Of a stretch of DNA of 64,000 nt, positions 48,411-60,311 are shown in pieces. The translations under genes were made by a program, and so were the position numbers. This DNA comes from Rhododendron vialii (lineage: Eukaryota > Streptophyta > Magnoliopsida > Ericales > Ericaceae), in the NCBI RefSeq assembly GCF_030253575.1, contig NC_080565.1:2418501-2482500 (forward strand), written 5' to 3'. The stretch's first letter is position 1. The number at the start of each line of letters is the position of its first letter. The notes beneath the pieces were generated by a model, which saw only the letters and a list, made by a program, of their open reading frames with translations, did no database searches and was not told where the DNA came from.

Positions 48411-48633
48411 TCGATAATTAGCTGTTGAAAACAAATATCAATTTCGATAACTAGATGTCGAAATTGTATACACTATTCGGTAACTAATTGATGAACTCTA
48501 GTAAACAAAAGTCCTTTTAAAAAAAGTATGAATTTCGGTAACTAAATGTCGAAAATGTATACACAATTCGGTAATTAACTGCCGAACTAGGTATTACAAA
48601 ATTAATATACATATTTTCGGTATTTGATTGCTG

Positions 48634-48694
<61 letters not shown>

Positions 48695-48750
48695 AACTAA
48701 CTATCGAGTACGGTAATGTTTTACTGTAGTTAACTACCGAAATTACTCAA
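48411..48750. repeat. Cluster of about eight degenerate palindromes, consensus TTCGGTAACTAACTGCCGAA
   Basis: Copies lie near 48411, 48441, 48474, 48533, 48567, 48616, 48691 and 48727, each a roughly 20-bp imperfect palindrome with arms TTCGGTA / T(A/G)CCGAA. An (AT)n run (48637-48689) lies among them. They are spaced 30-75 bp apart. The origin is unknown; subterminal repeats of a DNA transposon are one possibility. Confidence 0.7.
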
Positions 48751-49007
48751 CTTTTTCAAACCCGAAACACCGAAAAACTGGTTTAAAAATTTGTAAATTT
48801 TGAGCGAAGTTGGCTTCTCCCATGCGAATTAAGTTGGGTTCTTTTTCTTCACAACATTTTTATTCTCCTAGCCCATCATACCGTTGCCGATAGAATTTGA
48901 TTCCATTTCAATTTCAAAATCGAAACCAAGAAGTGGGTCATCTTTGGCTCTTGCTCCTTCATTGAGATTGGAATGATGAACAAGCTTGAGAGGGAGGAGA
49001 AGAGAGA

Positions 49008-49131
49008 GAATGTTGATGAAGAAGAAAGAGGGATGGGTTTTGGTTGTGTGGAGGAACCAGTCGGAGAAGAGAGAGGATGCAGCTGAAGAAGAAAGAGGGA
49101 TGGGTTATGGTTGTGTGGAGGAACCAGTTGA
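49008..49131. repeat. Imperfect tandem duplication, about 70-bp unit
   Basis: GAAGAAAGAGGGATGGGTT(T/A)TGGTTGTGTGGAGGAACCAGT occurs at about 49020 and 49090. It is purine-rich and no gene is supported. Confidence 0.7.
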
Positions 49132-49239
49132 CTGGTTCATCAGTTGATTTCTTTTTCCTTTTTTTTAAAAACCATGGCTGGTGAATTTGAGGGGGAAGGG
49201 GAGGAAGATGATGTTGGGGCAAGTAAGTCATTTTGCATT

Positions 49240-51009
49240 TGGGGTTATGTTGTAATTAGTTGAGAAATTTTAACGGGTTATTAGAGAAAATAGAAGGTTG
49301 TGAATAACCGCCCCCTTATTTTATCGAACACGCAAAAAACATTTATAAAACAACAGTTAGAACAATCTACTTAACAAATGCAGTGAAAAAAAATCCTGGT
49401 TTTTACAAATTTTAACGTCCACATTTTACGATGTCACGTAAAGAAATTGCATTCCCAATCTAACAAAACAAAAATTTCCCCCGTCTTGAAGGAAAGCCAA
49501 TTCAACTTTGAAGTTTTACTACAGTATTCAAAATTACAAACTCGTAAAAGCTGTGGAAAAACATATGACCATTTCGAGACAGAAGTCGATACGACAACAC
49601 CCTTCCAACAAAAAAATGATAATGTTACTTCTTAAGGAGCTAGCTAACACCTGGGCTGAATGGAACGAAAGCGTAATTGGCAAGACCTTGCGCAGTCTAA
49701 ACATGAATGAGGTAGGTGTGGAGCCTTACAATCTAACGTCAAACCAAATTCAAGCGTGTGCAACCCGAGGGTGAGGTTACCGGGTCCTTCTGACAGTTTC
49801 TTTGCTTGAACAGTTCGAAGACTTCACAATTTACCAGGTGCGTAAGGAAAAGAATTGCAGACAAGAAGAGTTAAGAAGTTTTTATGGCTTGCGAAGATGG
49901 AAATTATGACGAACAATGTGAAACTGAATTGCAATCAAAAGGAAAAGGAAAAGCAAAAAAATACATAAAGAGCTGGACTTGGATAAGCATTTGCAAGAAC
50001 ACTGAGTTAAATTAGGAGGAAATTGACACGCAGAGTGCTGGTTTGAGGGACGGTGACTGTGTCCTCAAAACGTCTTGCAACCGGATATCTATAGAACTCA
50101 TTGCAACATCTACTCAGTAGCGGATGCACAACTTCAGTTCTTTTGAGCATTTCAGCATGAAACAAAGATAACGGTGAAACTCCTAATTGAAATTCTATAC
50201 ATGAGCCGATGGTCTCTTGATTCGGTCCACACAAAAGTTTCACTAGTAACTACTGAGATAATAGGGCCTAGGGGAGAAAAGCATGGATCGTGGAGTAACC
50301 GCCTCCTAACTAGGAATCTAACTTATCTATTATTTTCAGCTGTTTGTTCCATGCTCGTTCAAACCATACGAATCTGCGCTGGAAGAATTTGAAACAAACT
50401 GATTGGTGGTATCTTGGTCGATGCATAACAAACAGATTGGTGGTATCATGGTTGATGCATGTAAGCAATCTTATCTGGTTTACAACACCAGGTCTTGCAA
50501 ACTAAATCCTGAATGATATGATACTGACTTCATTGTTGAGGTCAGTTTAAGGGATATGGTCCCGGCCCAAAACTACAAAAATTCTGACATTTCTTTTATC
50601 TCTTTTGCCAGGAATCAGAAAATTGCTTAATTTCTTCTGCAGTTTAAATAAGCCTGACACACCTTCAACAGAACGTTGGAATGTAATTAACAGGGAAATG
50701 GAAATATTGCACTCAGATATATGATCTCTAGACACAACTTCAAGTTGACGGTACCTCAGACCGAATAGTGGGTAGGAACATAGAAACCTTTAATTTACTT
50801 TGGAGGAAACACCGATAGCAACACTAAGCACCCTTGATCGATATAGCTGCAGTTTTTCCTGATCATCTCCGAACCATTTGAATGATCGCTTTTGGGCTCT
50901 GCAGGCACATCCAGAATGGCTGGTAAAAAGGGTCACAAATGAGTCTTATTAATGTCCACCATTGTGAGCATGCCACGTGAGAAACTAAAACATGCGGTCG
51001 ATAACGCCA

Positions 51010-51064
<55 letters not shown>

Positions 51065-52340
51065 AAAACAGAAAAATAACTAACAATTTATATTCTGGCA
51101 ATGGAATACCATCAAGACAACCAAACTGACAATGTGACCCCTAAAAAAAGAAAGAACCAGCCAAGTTCCTCAATGTATTGTCTAAATAATTTCAACGGAT
51201 CTAAATGCCTGCAGGTTCAAGAAAACCGTATTAAGAACGTGTCATGGTCGTTGAGAACGGGATTATTAAAACGTGGAGAGAGGGCCGATAACGTGGAGAC
51301 GGCGTTTTTGCCAAACGATTCTAGTTTGAAATGGGAGGGCTGGTGACCGAGAGACCCATGGGTTTGAGGGACATTTTCAAGAAAGGATCATGGAAGATTG
51401 TCGGTGCCTGGAAAAGAAAATGGTACAAGATCCGCTGGAAGCTTAAGGTCTGATTAGCAGATGAAGCTGCAGAGAGTCTGACCGTTTGATGGTTGCACCC
51501 TTACGGTATGACTACAAGAATGAAATGCAGACAGGGAGAGAGAGAGATGCAAAATTCAAAAAAAAATAAAAAAAAGGAACTAAATATGTAAAAGAACGAC
51601 ATTTTTAGATTACTGGAACATATTTCAATTTCATTTGCAATGTTGTCAATGAGTTATATGTTTGATTCCATACATTCATTACACTTTGCAAAATTCAAGG
51701 GCTTTTCTTTCCTTTTTTCCTGTGTTCTGGTATGGCATAATTGCATATATATCTACATATATGTGTTTGTATATGGACATATTCATCTCTCTCGTTACGA
51801 TTGCATTGTGGTGGTTGTATTTGGTAGCCATAATGCATGATCGGGATAGTTGTTGTAGGATTGTCGATGAAGTTGAACGCTCAATAAGCTTTGATGAAAT
51901 ACTCATGAAATTTATAGGTCATAACTTATAAGAGCTACGGAGTATTAAAGAAGAAGAACGATGGGAGAGAAACTATAGCAAATTAAAGGAGTGTATACAA
52001 TATAAACATTGTGCATTGATGGATATCTTGTGCATGTGCACCTCCTATGTAAGCAGATTTTGATTGACGAATAGCTAACAAGAACGAACACGTCTATCGA
52101 CCTCACATGTCCTTGTCTGACCCAAACATACATGACACCATACGTTCCGCAAGTAAATTTTACATGCTTAATTGCGTCTAGCTTCTTCATTATATGTTGT
52201 CAAGTCAGACACGTTGGGACATGCTAGGGACACATACCACAATTTTGAAAAACAGAGACGGACTCAAATTTGTCATGGATGCTTAGTTCGTGAATATATA
52301 GTGAATTCCAATTTACATCTTCGTATTAGCCATATTAGTT
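49240..52340. other. Gene-poor interval with (GA)n tract
   Basis: No family-level coding evidence. The interval contains a (GA)23 microsatellite (51017-51063), a short duplication of GATTGGTGGTATC(T/A)TGG near 50401-50455, and a 31-codon Lys/Trp-rich open frame at 51358-51453 that I do not trust as a gene. Some transcribed non-coding sequence is possible. Confidence 0.35.
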
Positions 52341-52369
52341 GGGTTTTTTAAATCCTCATTCAAGAGAAA

Positions 52370-53895
52370 ATGCTATGCCAAGTCTCCTAGTACCATCCTA
52401 CTTCACAAATAACAATGGTGTACCCCTTGGAGATGTATTTGGTTGGATAACTTTCTTATCTAACGACTCTTGAAGTTGTGTCTTTAACTCTTTTAACTAA
52501 ACAGGAGCCGAATGTAGGGAGTCATTGAAATTGGTTGGGTTCCAGCGACATCTAGGACAAAATCAATATCTCGATCCGGAGGTAAATTGTCAGGGAACAC
52601 ATCCCAAAAATCTTTCACCATAGGAATATCACAGACATCAATATCTTTAGATCATGAATCAGTGATGCTAACTAGATACCTTGACTTCTCTTTCTAAGGA
52701 AATGATGAGCATGCATAAGTGAAATAAGATAAGGAAGTGATACAACCCTCTTTCCTTGAAATACAAGATTACGTTGAGATGGATGTTTAAATATGACTTT
52801 TTTTTTCTACACAATCAATTGGTGCCTGATACTTGGTCAACCAATCCATATCGAGAATGACATCGAGTTTCTTTTCTACACAATCAATTGATGCATGATA
52901 CTTAGTGTACCAATCCATACCGAGAATGACATCAAAATCTTGAATATCAAGAGGAATCAAGTCAACAAATAAGGTAACTTCTCCTACCATGATATCACAT
53001 AATTTGTACATAGACGTGCTCGACATGGAAATTCTCGATAGTGTAGATACACATAGCACGTAGCATAATAGCTCAGGAGGTGTAGATAGGCATGATGCAA
53101 ACCGACGAGAAACAAATTTATATATAGAACTTGAACAAAAAATAACATGAGCAGGACAGCCACATATTAACATAGTACCTGAAACAACCTAAAACAATGA
53201 AATCAGCTTCTAGAATGTTGTTGGGCGCTAAAGCAAAACACCCTTTCTTGTCCCATTTGATCATCCGTTCCATTGCCCACCTTGTTCTTTGAAGAATCAT
53301 ATGTAGAAACATTATGTCTAGGCGCATTTCCAGTCTTGTTCATGGGACAATCTCTAGTATAGTGACCCTTTTGACCACACTTGAAACACTCCCCCTAGTA
53401 GCCAACATGGTTGTCCCGAATGATACTCTTCACACGTGTAGTATGGTTGTCCATTTTCACCTCTTGGCATAAAGGATCCCGCACTAGAAGCCTTTGTGTT
53501 TTGCCTCTTGAAATCGCTAAAGCTTTGTATCCTTCTCTTTAGATCCCTTCTCTTTTTCATCACTCTACAAAATCAAAGCTCTGTCAATAACCTCAGCATT
53601 GGTAGACAACTTCAACAATTTTACCTTAATTTTAAAATCATCTTCAGCCTCCTTCGAATTTTCTTGCTTTTTTGTCTTCTGTATCAACAACAAAAGTGGC
53701 AAAGCGTGACAATCGAGTAAACTTTGCAGTATACTCACTCACCGTCATTTTGTCTTGCTCCAAGTTTAGGAACTCAACAATTGTTCTTTTCTCAAAAGGA
53801 GGAAAGCACATTGCATTAAAGACTTCCTTGAAATGATCCCACTTCATATTTGGTTCACTCTCTTTGATGGTCGAACACCATAAACTAGGAAACAA
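52370..53895 (-). mobile_element. Degenerate Ty3/gypsy retrotransposon fragment (gag, zinc knuckle, protease, start of RT)
   Basis: Reading the minus strand from 53895: a retrotransposon gag region (KWDHFKEVFNAMCFP, LEQDKMTVSEYTAKFTRLSR); a CCHC knuckle near 53390-53350 (CFKCGQKGHYTRDC, intact); and a protease-like domain ending DVILGMDWYTKYHASIDCVE. In the protease the usual catalytic DSGA appears as CSSS in the open frame, so it is inactive. From about 52600 down to 52380 there is RT-leading sequence (VFPDNLPPDR, SMTPYIR, ELKTQLQESLDKKVIQPNTS). The frames are broken by many stops and shifts, and LTRs were not found. This is an old relic. Confidence 0.85.
52801..52937 (-). repeat. 66-bp tandem duplication inside the gypsy protease
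   Basis: The segment encoding DVILxMDWxTKYxxxIDCVEKK occurs twice in a row (about 52808-52871 and 52874-52937), so the protease end is duplicated in frame. Confidence 0.85.
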
Positions 53896-54095
53896 ACAAA
53901 CAAGATACCACCCCTCATTCTTCTTTCAGTAAACAAGTGCAGTATTTTAAGACAATAATGAAGTTTTTGACTAATATTGTGTGTATAACAGAGTGCGAGA
54001 GAGATGAGATTTACCTATGGGAAGTACAAGATAGGCGCTCATGGTCGCTTAGGGCCGAGATGGTGTCGTGGAGACAGAAAAAGTTGCGGCGATTC

Positions 54096-54096
<1 letters not shown>

Positions 54097-54124
<28 letters not shown>
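54097..54124. repeat. (GA)n microsatellite
   Basis: About 14 GA units. A similar (AG)n run lies at 54800-54822. Confidence 0.9.
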
Positions 54125-54126
<2 letters not shown>

Positions 54127-54397
54127 AGTTTTGGAGTGATAGATTTTTTTTTTTTTTTTGATAAAGATTTTCAAAGGCTTTTCCAGCTAACCAAGTAACT
54201 GGTTTTTTGTGATTACAAATTTTGTTGGCTGTGATTCAATTATGAAGATCCAACGGTGGGTAGGGGGATACCATATCCCCAAACAGGGAGGGTGGCACAA
54301 TATAAAGCTGTACCAGTATATAAGCAACAAGTGTTGGTAGTCATACGCTTCTCCATAGGAGCAGGCATAAAGTAGACAGCTTTTTGTCCTTGGAAAT

Positions 54398-54524
54398 ATG
54401 GGGGACACGCCGCTCGGCCACTCCCTAGAGACTTGTATCTCACAAGCAATGCGCTCCACACATCTGCGGGCTCCATTGCTTGTGAGAGAGGAGTGTATGG
54501 GGAGTGGCCGAGAGGCGTGTCTGT
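54398..54524. repeat. Short inverted repeat (hairpin), arms about 50 bp
   Basis: The left arm, GGACACGCCGCTCGGCCACT and on through CTCACAAGCAATG, pairs imperfectly with the right arm, CATTGCTTGTGAGAG...AGTGGCCGAGAGGCGTGTC. The loop is about 20 bp (around 54452-54472). It may be a small foldback element. It is unusually GC-rich for its surroundings. Confidence 0.75.
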
Positions 54525-56152
54525 AGCATCCCTCTTTTGTTTGTTATCAACATCTAGCCATTCATGTATGCCACAAATATTAAGTTAGAATTCTTAACCA
54601 CCTGTATTTAGATAACAAAATGTAAAATCTAGTAGTATTAGACAACAGCAAAAGTAAACTACAAAACCCACATATTATCACCAGACCTCTCTTTGATCCG
54701 CTTAACATGATGCGCTTAAAACTCCATGGGCATCCTAGACAAGATATATACACTGCAAAATGCTCCTGTGGAAGAAGACACAGGAGAGAAACATCAGCAA
54801 CTGAGAGAGAGAGAGAGAGAGAGTAAATACCAAGTAACTGCATAAACATCAAATCAAACTACAGGAGTGCTGTATTCTTTTTTGCTCCCACCTATTCTAC
54901 CACTTGCGTTTATAGAATTCTGATGAACATAAGAACCTCATGGTATTTGTGCAGCAAATAAGTTAAATAGAAAAGACATGGGACTAAAGTTGTACTGATT
55001 TCTGGAAAAAACCGAAAAAAACATCCACTATTTAGAATAAGTGATATGGTCCTGCCAGGTGAAACATAAAGGAAGTGGACAAAGGCAAAAAACTGGGAAA
55101 CCATTGCTGAGTCATACGGTGCAGAACTGGAAAAGAGTAGAACAATTCAAGCTAATGGCAGTAAAAGACGAAGACGAAAACAAAATTAGATAGCCAGTCA
55201 GTAAGGACATTGAATTTGTACAACTTTCAATAGGGTTACTATGTTGAGCGTATAATAAAAGGCAATTTTAAAAAATAGGAATTTTTTTATTTTTACCAAC
55301 TATTTAATTGATTCTCAGCAAACCCAAAGGAGTCTTTAGCTCTAAAAGAACCACAAACATAAAATGGCTAATTTTAGTTTTGCCAAGTTCTAAAAGAACC
55401 ACAAACATATAATTGCTCTTAAAACATGCTTCTTTTATACATGTATTGGATTTCGTCAAAGGAAGTTGTCTTTGTATTGACCCTCCCCTTCTACCTCCTC
55501 TCCCTCTTCCTCTCTCTATTTTATTCTAATCGGATACATCTACCCTCGTTTCTTGGGTCAAAGATGCTTTCAATAATTTGATGACCATAATAGCACAACT
55601 GAAATATCGTTGTGATAGATGTTGAACCAATTTGTTAATGAGAAGATTCTGTGAACATTGAAAGCATGTTAAAGAGAGAAAAGAAGAACCATTCATTTAA
55701 TCAAAAGATGCTATTATATGTTATGCTTAAGGGTATTTCAGTAACGTTAGACACTTTTCATTACTTTTGACAGAAAAATTAACAATCTCGCTTTGCTTGT
55801 GAGTTCAGGGGGTATAAGTATGTAAAAATTTCGTTGATGGTGAGTTAGTGGGGATTGGATAAAAGCAATTATATAAGCATCTATATTTTACAATTTCCCC
55901 ATCAAAATACGACAAAGGACAATTATATATGCATGCATGAAAAAAGAAGAAGAAGAAGACAACTACAAAAATAACAAGACAGGGGCAAGAATGTCTGCAT
56001 ATTGTGTGAACAGCTACTGAGAGTGAAGAACAAAAAATCAATGAGAAAAGAAAGCAAACATACGTCAAAAGAAAGTACCTTTGACTTATATTGTTAAACC
56101 TTGAACCTGTCTTCCCAAAAATGACACTCCCTGTTTGATAGTAACAAAATTA
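54525..56152. other. Intergenic, 3' side of the IDM1-like gene
   Basis: AT-rich sequence with only chance open frames. The right end should contain the 3' UTR of the minus-strand acetyltransferase-like gene. Confidence 0.4.
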
Positions 56153-58442
56153 CTAATGAAAAGTACTTCCTCCTTCAGTGAACTGCTGCTTTGATAAAGG
56201 TTTCTGCAACATTTGCGCACCAGGTAACACAATTAAATTCATACGTTTCATTTCGTTCTTTTCTGGTTCTTCAAGCGGCTTGAAACCGAAGACAGAAGTC
56301 CATGTTTCCACAAGTTCAGAGACAGCAAGTATGACAAGTTTCTCAACATTCATGGAGCACAGCGCCTGACAATAGATTCAGAAATGTAACATCAGGACAT
56401 AGGCATACCAATGTCCTAATCACTTGACCCAACAAGAGATAAAGGTGTGGATTTAAATCAAACAAAAGCATCATGCAACCAAAAATTTTATATCAAGAAG
56501 AATACGAATCACACCTGAAATGAATGTTTTCATATGCAGGTGTGGCTCCAATATAGAGCATAGAAGGAGATAGACAAATATTATATCCAGGGAAAAGCGC
56601 GCTTCCTCAAAATATGGAATTTTTCTTAACAAGAACTAAATAACAAGGTGGAAAGCTTTATGACTAAAAGAGAGGGTCAGTCAACCTTTTAAACCTTACT
56701 GCAAATGCCCAAGTCTCTCACTTCTGAAAAAGCATTCTACATGGTATCAGAGGATGCTCATGAAATGGGTGGTAATGGCTCACTGGCTGAACATGCTATG
56801 GCAGTTGGAAGCCCCTCTTCCCTGAGGGTGGTTTGTAACTCTGGTCTTCCCCTCTAAACCTTTTTGATTAGTAGAAAACATAAGAGTGAGCTCATGAATC
56901 ATGAGCCTGCTAGATTGTCACTAAGACAGTTTCAAAACAAGGAATATGGCCAGTGCTGAAGTTACATGGTCTGCATTTTACAAGAAACTGCCATGAGCAT
57001 TTCTGGAAAAGTTTTACACCAAGAAGGTATAGTCCAAGGAACACTAGATCAATCTGAACTTATCCAATGAGAGCTTCTTGTCTAAGGGTATCTGCACTTG
57101 CTGTTTTTTGGTTAGCACATTTACTAACACAAAACAAACCACACAATTAACTGGGCATCCCTGGAAAGTGCATACAAACCAACTTATACCACCAGCAACT
57201 GATGTCAATACAATGCTATAATCCAAAGACCAAAAAGGCCACTAATTTTCAGAACAAGACTCGGACATCGCTAACATGATATGAAGTATAAGGACTATAC
57301 GACTTATAAGAGTAACCTATTGAGATCAGTTTCCGGGATTCCCCTCCTGCCCTTCATGTACAAATGCAAACCCTGATATTACACTCCATCTCAGAAACCA
57401 CAGCTCTTATGCTCAAAATTCTGCTATTCCAAAATTCCATCCAAATTTCATATGTAGCAGCAGCCATTGATAGTATAACATTTAAACGTGGCGTTCTTCA
57501 AAGATTTTCTAGCCCATCCACTTCACCAGCAAGATTCAAGTGCCTTCTAAAAATTCCCTTTTCCCTTAACAAATGATACTAGAGCTGACCCAAAAAAAGG
57601 CATTCAAAAAATAAGTAGCGATGAGATCTCATTCCCCGATTACAATGGAGACCCTCAGAATCAACCTCATCTTCGCACATGGTGAGAGAACCAAATCATT
57701 CAGCATACAAGGCCTAGGATATAGATAATATAACAAGTAACATCATGTTTGTAGGTAATTCAAGAAGCCTATAACTGAATATAGGTACATAGAGAACTCA
57801 TTTACAAGTCACCTCTTGTTTAGAGGAATGTTTGAGATCAGTAGTTAAATCAACTGGAGTTCACTAGGTGAGACCTCAGTGGCTTAAGTCTCACCCCTCC
57901 ATTATTAGACATTGGGTGGAAATATAACAAGTAAGCTTGGCAGTGTAAATGCTGTTTGAATGCTTGAGAGCTTCCATGAGACAAAATATTATACCATCAA
58001 GCGATGCAAGTTTACCACCAACATTTATACTGCACTGGCAAGCTGGGAAACCTTCCACCAGTTTTCGTCTCAATCAAATTTTTTTAAGTGGGAATTATAT
58101 TCTGTTCTAGCAGCTCCACCATCACCCCAATAGGAGTCAAGCACTTGAATCAATAAGACGTAGAAACGTCAAGCACTCAGTCTGAAATGAAGTGGCATTT
58201 TCATGTATTACCAAGAATGAAATGAAACCCCAGTATGATCAAATATATATCTAAACTGGAACACTTCAAAATTGTAGAAGCCCTCTAATGACAAGAAATT
58301 AAATTATATTTGTTGGGCACTGAAATATCATACTCGACATACCGATTCAATTACGTTTAGAAGCCGACGACACATCCCTTGATACCGATAAATATACCGC
58401 GTCCCAATGAATGGCAGCTCTGCTATATGATTCCCATGTATC
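56153..58442 (-). CDS. IDM1-like PHD-finger/GNAT acetyltransferase, last two exons (partial)
   Basis: Exon 58442-58343 encodes [20 protein letters not shown] and [13 protein letters not shown], the acetyl-CoA-binding motif of the N-acetyltransferase domain (the loop normally reads RRQGMCRRL). Exon 56365-56153 continues in frame with [33 protein letters not shown] and [15 protein letters not shown], then a stop. Splice sites are AG|GATACATGG, TCG|GTATGTC and CAG|GCGCTG. This is the conserved C-terminus of plant acyl-CoA N-acyltransferases with PHD fingers, typified by IDM1/ROS4, a histone H3 acetyltransferase in anti-silencing. 103 residues are visible. The upstream exons (PHD fingers, start of GNAT) were not found between 58443 and 60100. 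They may lie beyond 64 kb, with the copia element in an intron, or may be lost. Confidence 0.82.
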
Positions 58443-60099
58443 CTATTGGACAAGGTAGCAGACATATTAAAATCGGAAGAAAATTAAAAACACAATATGT
58501 TCACGTCAGAACCTCAGCAAAGTCATTTTACTGCAGGTCTAGGAGCAACTAGAAACAGAAGATTTAAAAGGAAGGCTATGTTGCACCTCTTGGATCACAT
58601 AATTTCCTTGGTAAGTTCATAAAGTTTAAGGATGAGACTTGATCTGCTAATTAAAAAGTTGAAAAGAAGGTGACATGCATCTTCATGCATGTGAAAATTC
58701 TTATCCTGCTGATGCAAATAAGTTGTACTTTTTGTGCCAGTTAGTTTTATATTAAGCAAGATCAATCAACATAAGCAACACGCGTTTTCATTTTCTCCAA
58801 CCCTTTTCACTTTCACACATGGTAATTATCAAATGGAGACTCAAAAAATTTGACGGTTACCAGCTAAGCAGCTATCACTTAACCTTACTGAGATCTAGTA
58901 CCTGGAAAACAGCGAGCATAAACAGATATTTGGAATCTGACAAATCTCATAAAGTGGAAGCATCATTCATTGCAACAGACTCTTTAAAATTCTATAGCAA
59001 TGATATCACCCCGGAAAATAAGGAATGTATAATGGACATATCTTTAACACGAATCGCCAAAATGTGACTGATACACACACTTTTATTGTAGAACTGCGGG
59101 CAAGTCTTTTCGTTAAAACTACAAGTACGCTTTTCCCCTTTATTACGAGATTGGATTGAATGCGAGTGCTAGAACGTCAATTGGGTTGGTATGCTTATCT
59201 TATTATCCAGAAAACCTAACCAACTTTAGTTTTAAAAAAAAAAATCCACCAACTGCGTACCTAATCAAACTAAAATTGCTGACGTATACAAAAAGTGTCT
59301 TTCCCTCATCTACGAAATTGTTCTCTCCCATTCCAGCTCTAAAAGGAAAGTTAAACACCATACTTTAGGTTTCTACAAGATATATGGACCACACTGCCTT
59401 GATCTCAAGCGAAAGGCACACGTTCTTAGAAACACAAATCTTCTAAAACTTGGAGGAAACATCCCTACAATTCCAACAAAACTGGGAAAACTCTGGATGA
59501 CATTCAAAAGCAAGAAATTGTAAAGACTTGCTAGAAGTTCTCTAAACCTTATGATTCATCAGAAAGTAAGCAACACATAATCTCTGCAGAAGCAGGGAAA
59601 CCTACAGAGAGATGCCTACAAGGTAAACTCAAAGAATGTGCTTTAAAAAGTTCAATTATCAGTGGAGGCACTTCGAAATTTCGGGTCATATACAAGAAAT
59701 TCTAAGGTAACTATTGAAGTTGAGCAGAAAGCACAAAATATCTGGGAAACCTTTTGCATTCCCAAGTCTGATATCGAATAACAGAAAAAAAAAATTCCAT
59801 AATAGCTATCTTTAAAAAGACTTTATGCTAGTTAATTGAATTTTCAATCGCCTTCATTGACTTTCTTAATTCTTTCAGAGTTCAACTAGACAGACGTCAT
59901 TTGTTTTCTTCATGTGATAACAATGCTTGATTGCATAGTTAATGTTGTTTTACTTTATATAGCAGTATTTCCATGTTGTGATTGCAAGAAAGGCCAACAA
60001 AGCCTCAGCTATATAATTCATGCATACATCGTCATTAATTAAGTAGATAAAAATAACAGAGAACTTTAATAACAATGATTATGAAGGATAATAAGAGAG
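58443..60099. other. Intron-like or intergenic DNA, no exon found
   Basis: I looked on the minus strand for the expected preceding exon of the acetyltransferase (a segment ending in ...AASIR with a phase-2 donor) and did not find it. AT-rich sequence with chance frames only. Confidence 0.4.
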
Positions 60100-60304
60100 T
60101 GATAAGCCTAGTCCTAGGCTGATGGCTTATGGAAATTGTAAAATTGGGTGCAAAGATTGAGACCCAAAAGTTAGGGTTATTTTCTCATTACGTTCAATTA
60201 TACAAGAGTAAAGGAATAATTACACTCTACATCCTTATCTACTAATCTATTTACATAAGAGATTAATTATGCACTAATTGCACACTACACCCATAATCTT
60301 AACA
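60100..60304 (-). repeat. 3' LTR of the copia element (about 205 bp)
   Basis: On the minus strand it starts TGTTAAGATTATGGGTGTAG and ends CTAGGCTTATCA, with short inverted ends TGTTAAG / CTTATCA. The polypurine tract TTGAGGGGGAA lies just before it (about 60305-60315). The downstream flank GAGAG (60095-60099) is the candidate target-site duplication, which can only be confirmed with the 5' end outside the window. Confidence 0.75.
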
Positions 60305-60311
60305 TTCCCCC

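Noticed and set aside
48190-48417. Pro-rich frame on the plus strand, Trp/Gly-rich frame on the minus strand
   Set aside because: These are mirror-image products of a low-complexity GC patch, with no domain and no splice context.
51358-51453. 31-codon Lys/Trp-rich open frame resembling a cationic peptide
   Set aside because: It is too short to separate from chance, has no signal peptide, and I know of no family it matches.
56741-56765. CATGGTATCAGAGGATGC, like a copia primer-binding site
   Set aside because: It is a single short match without an adjoining LTR end; it could be a decayed element but cannot be supported.
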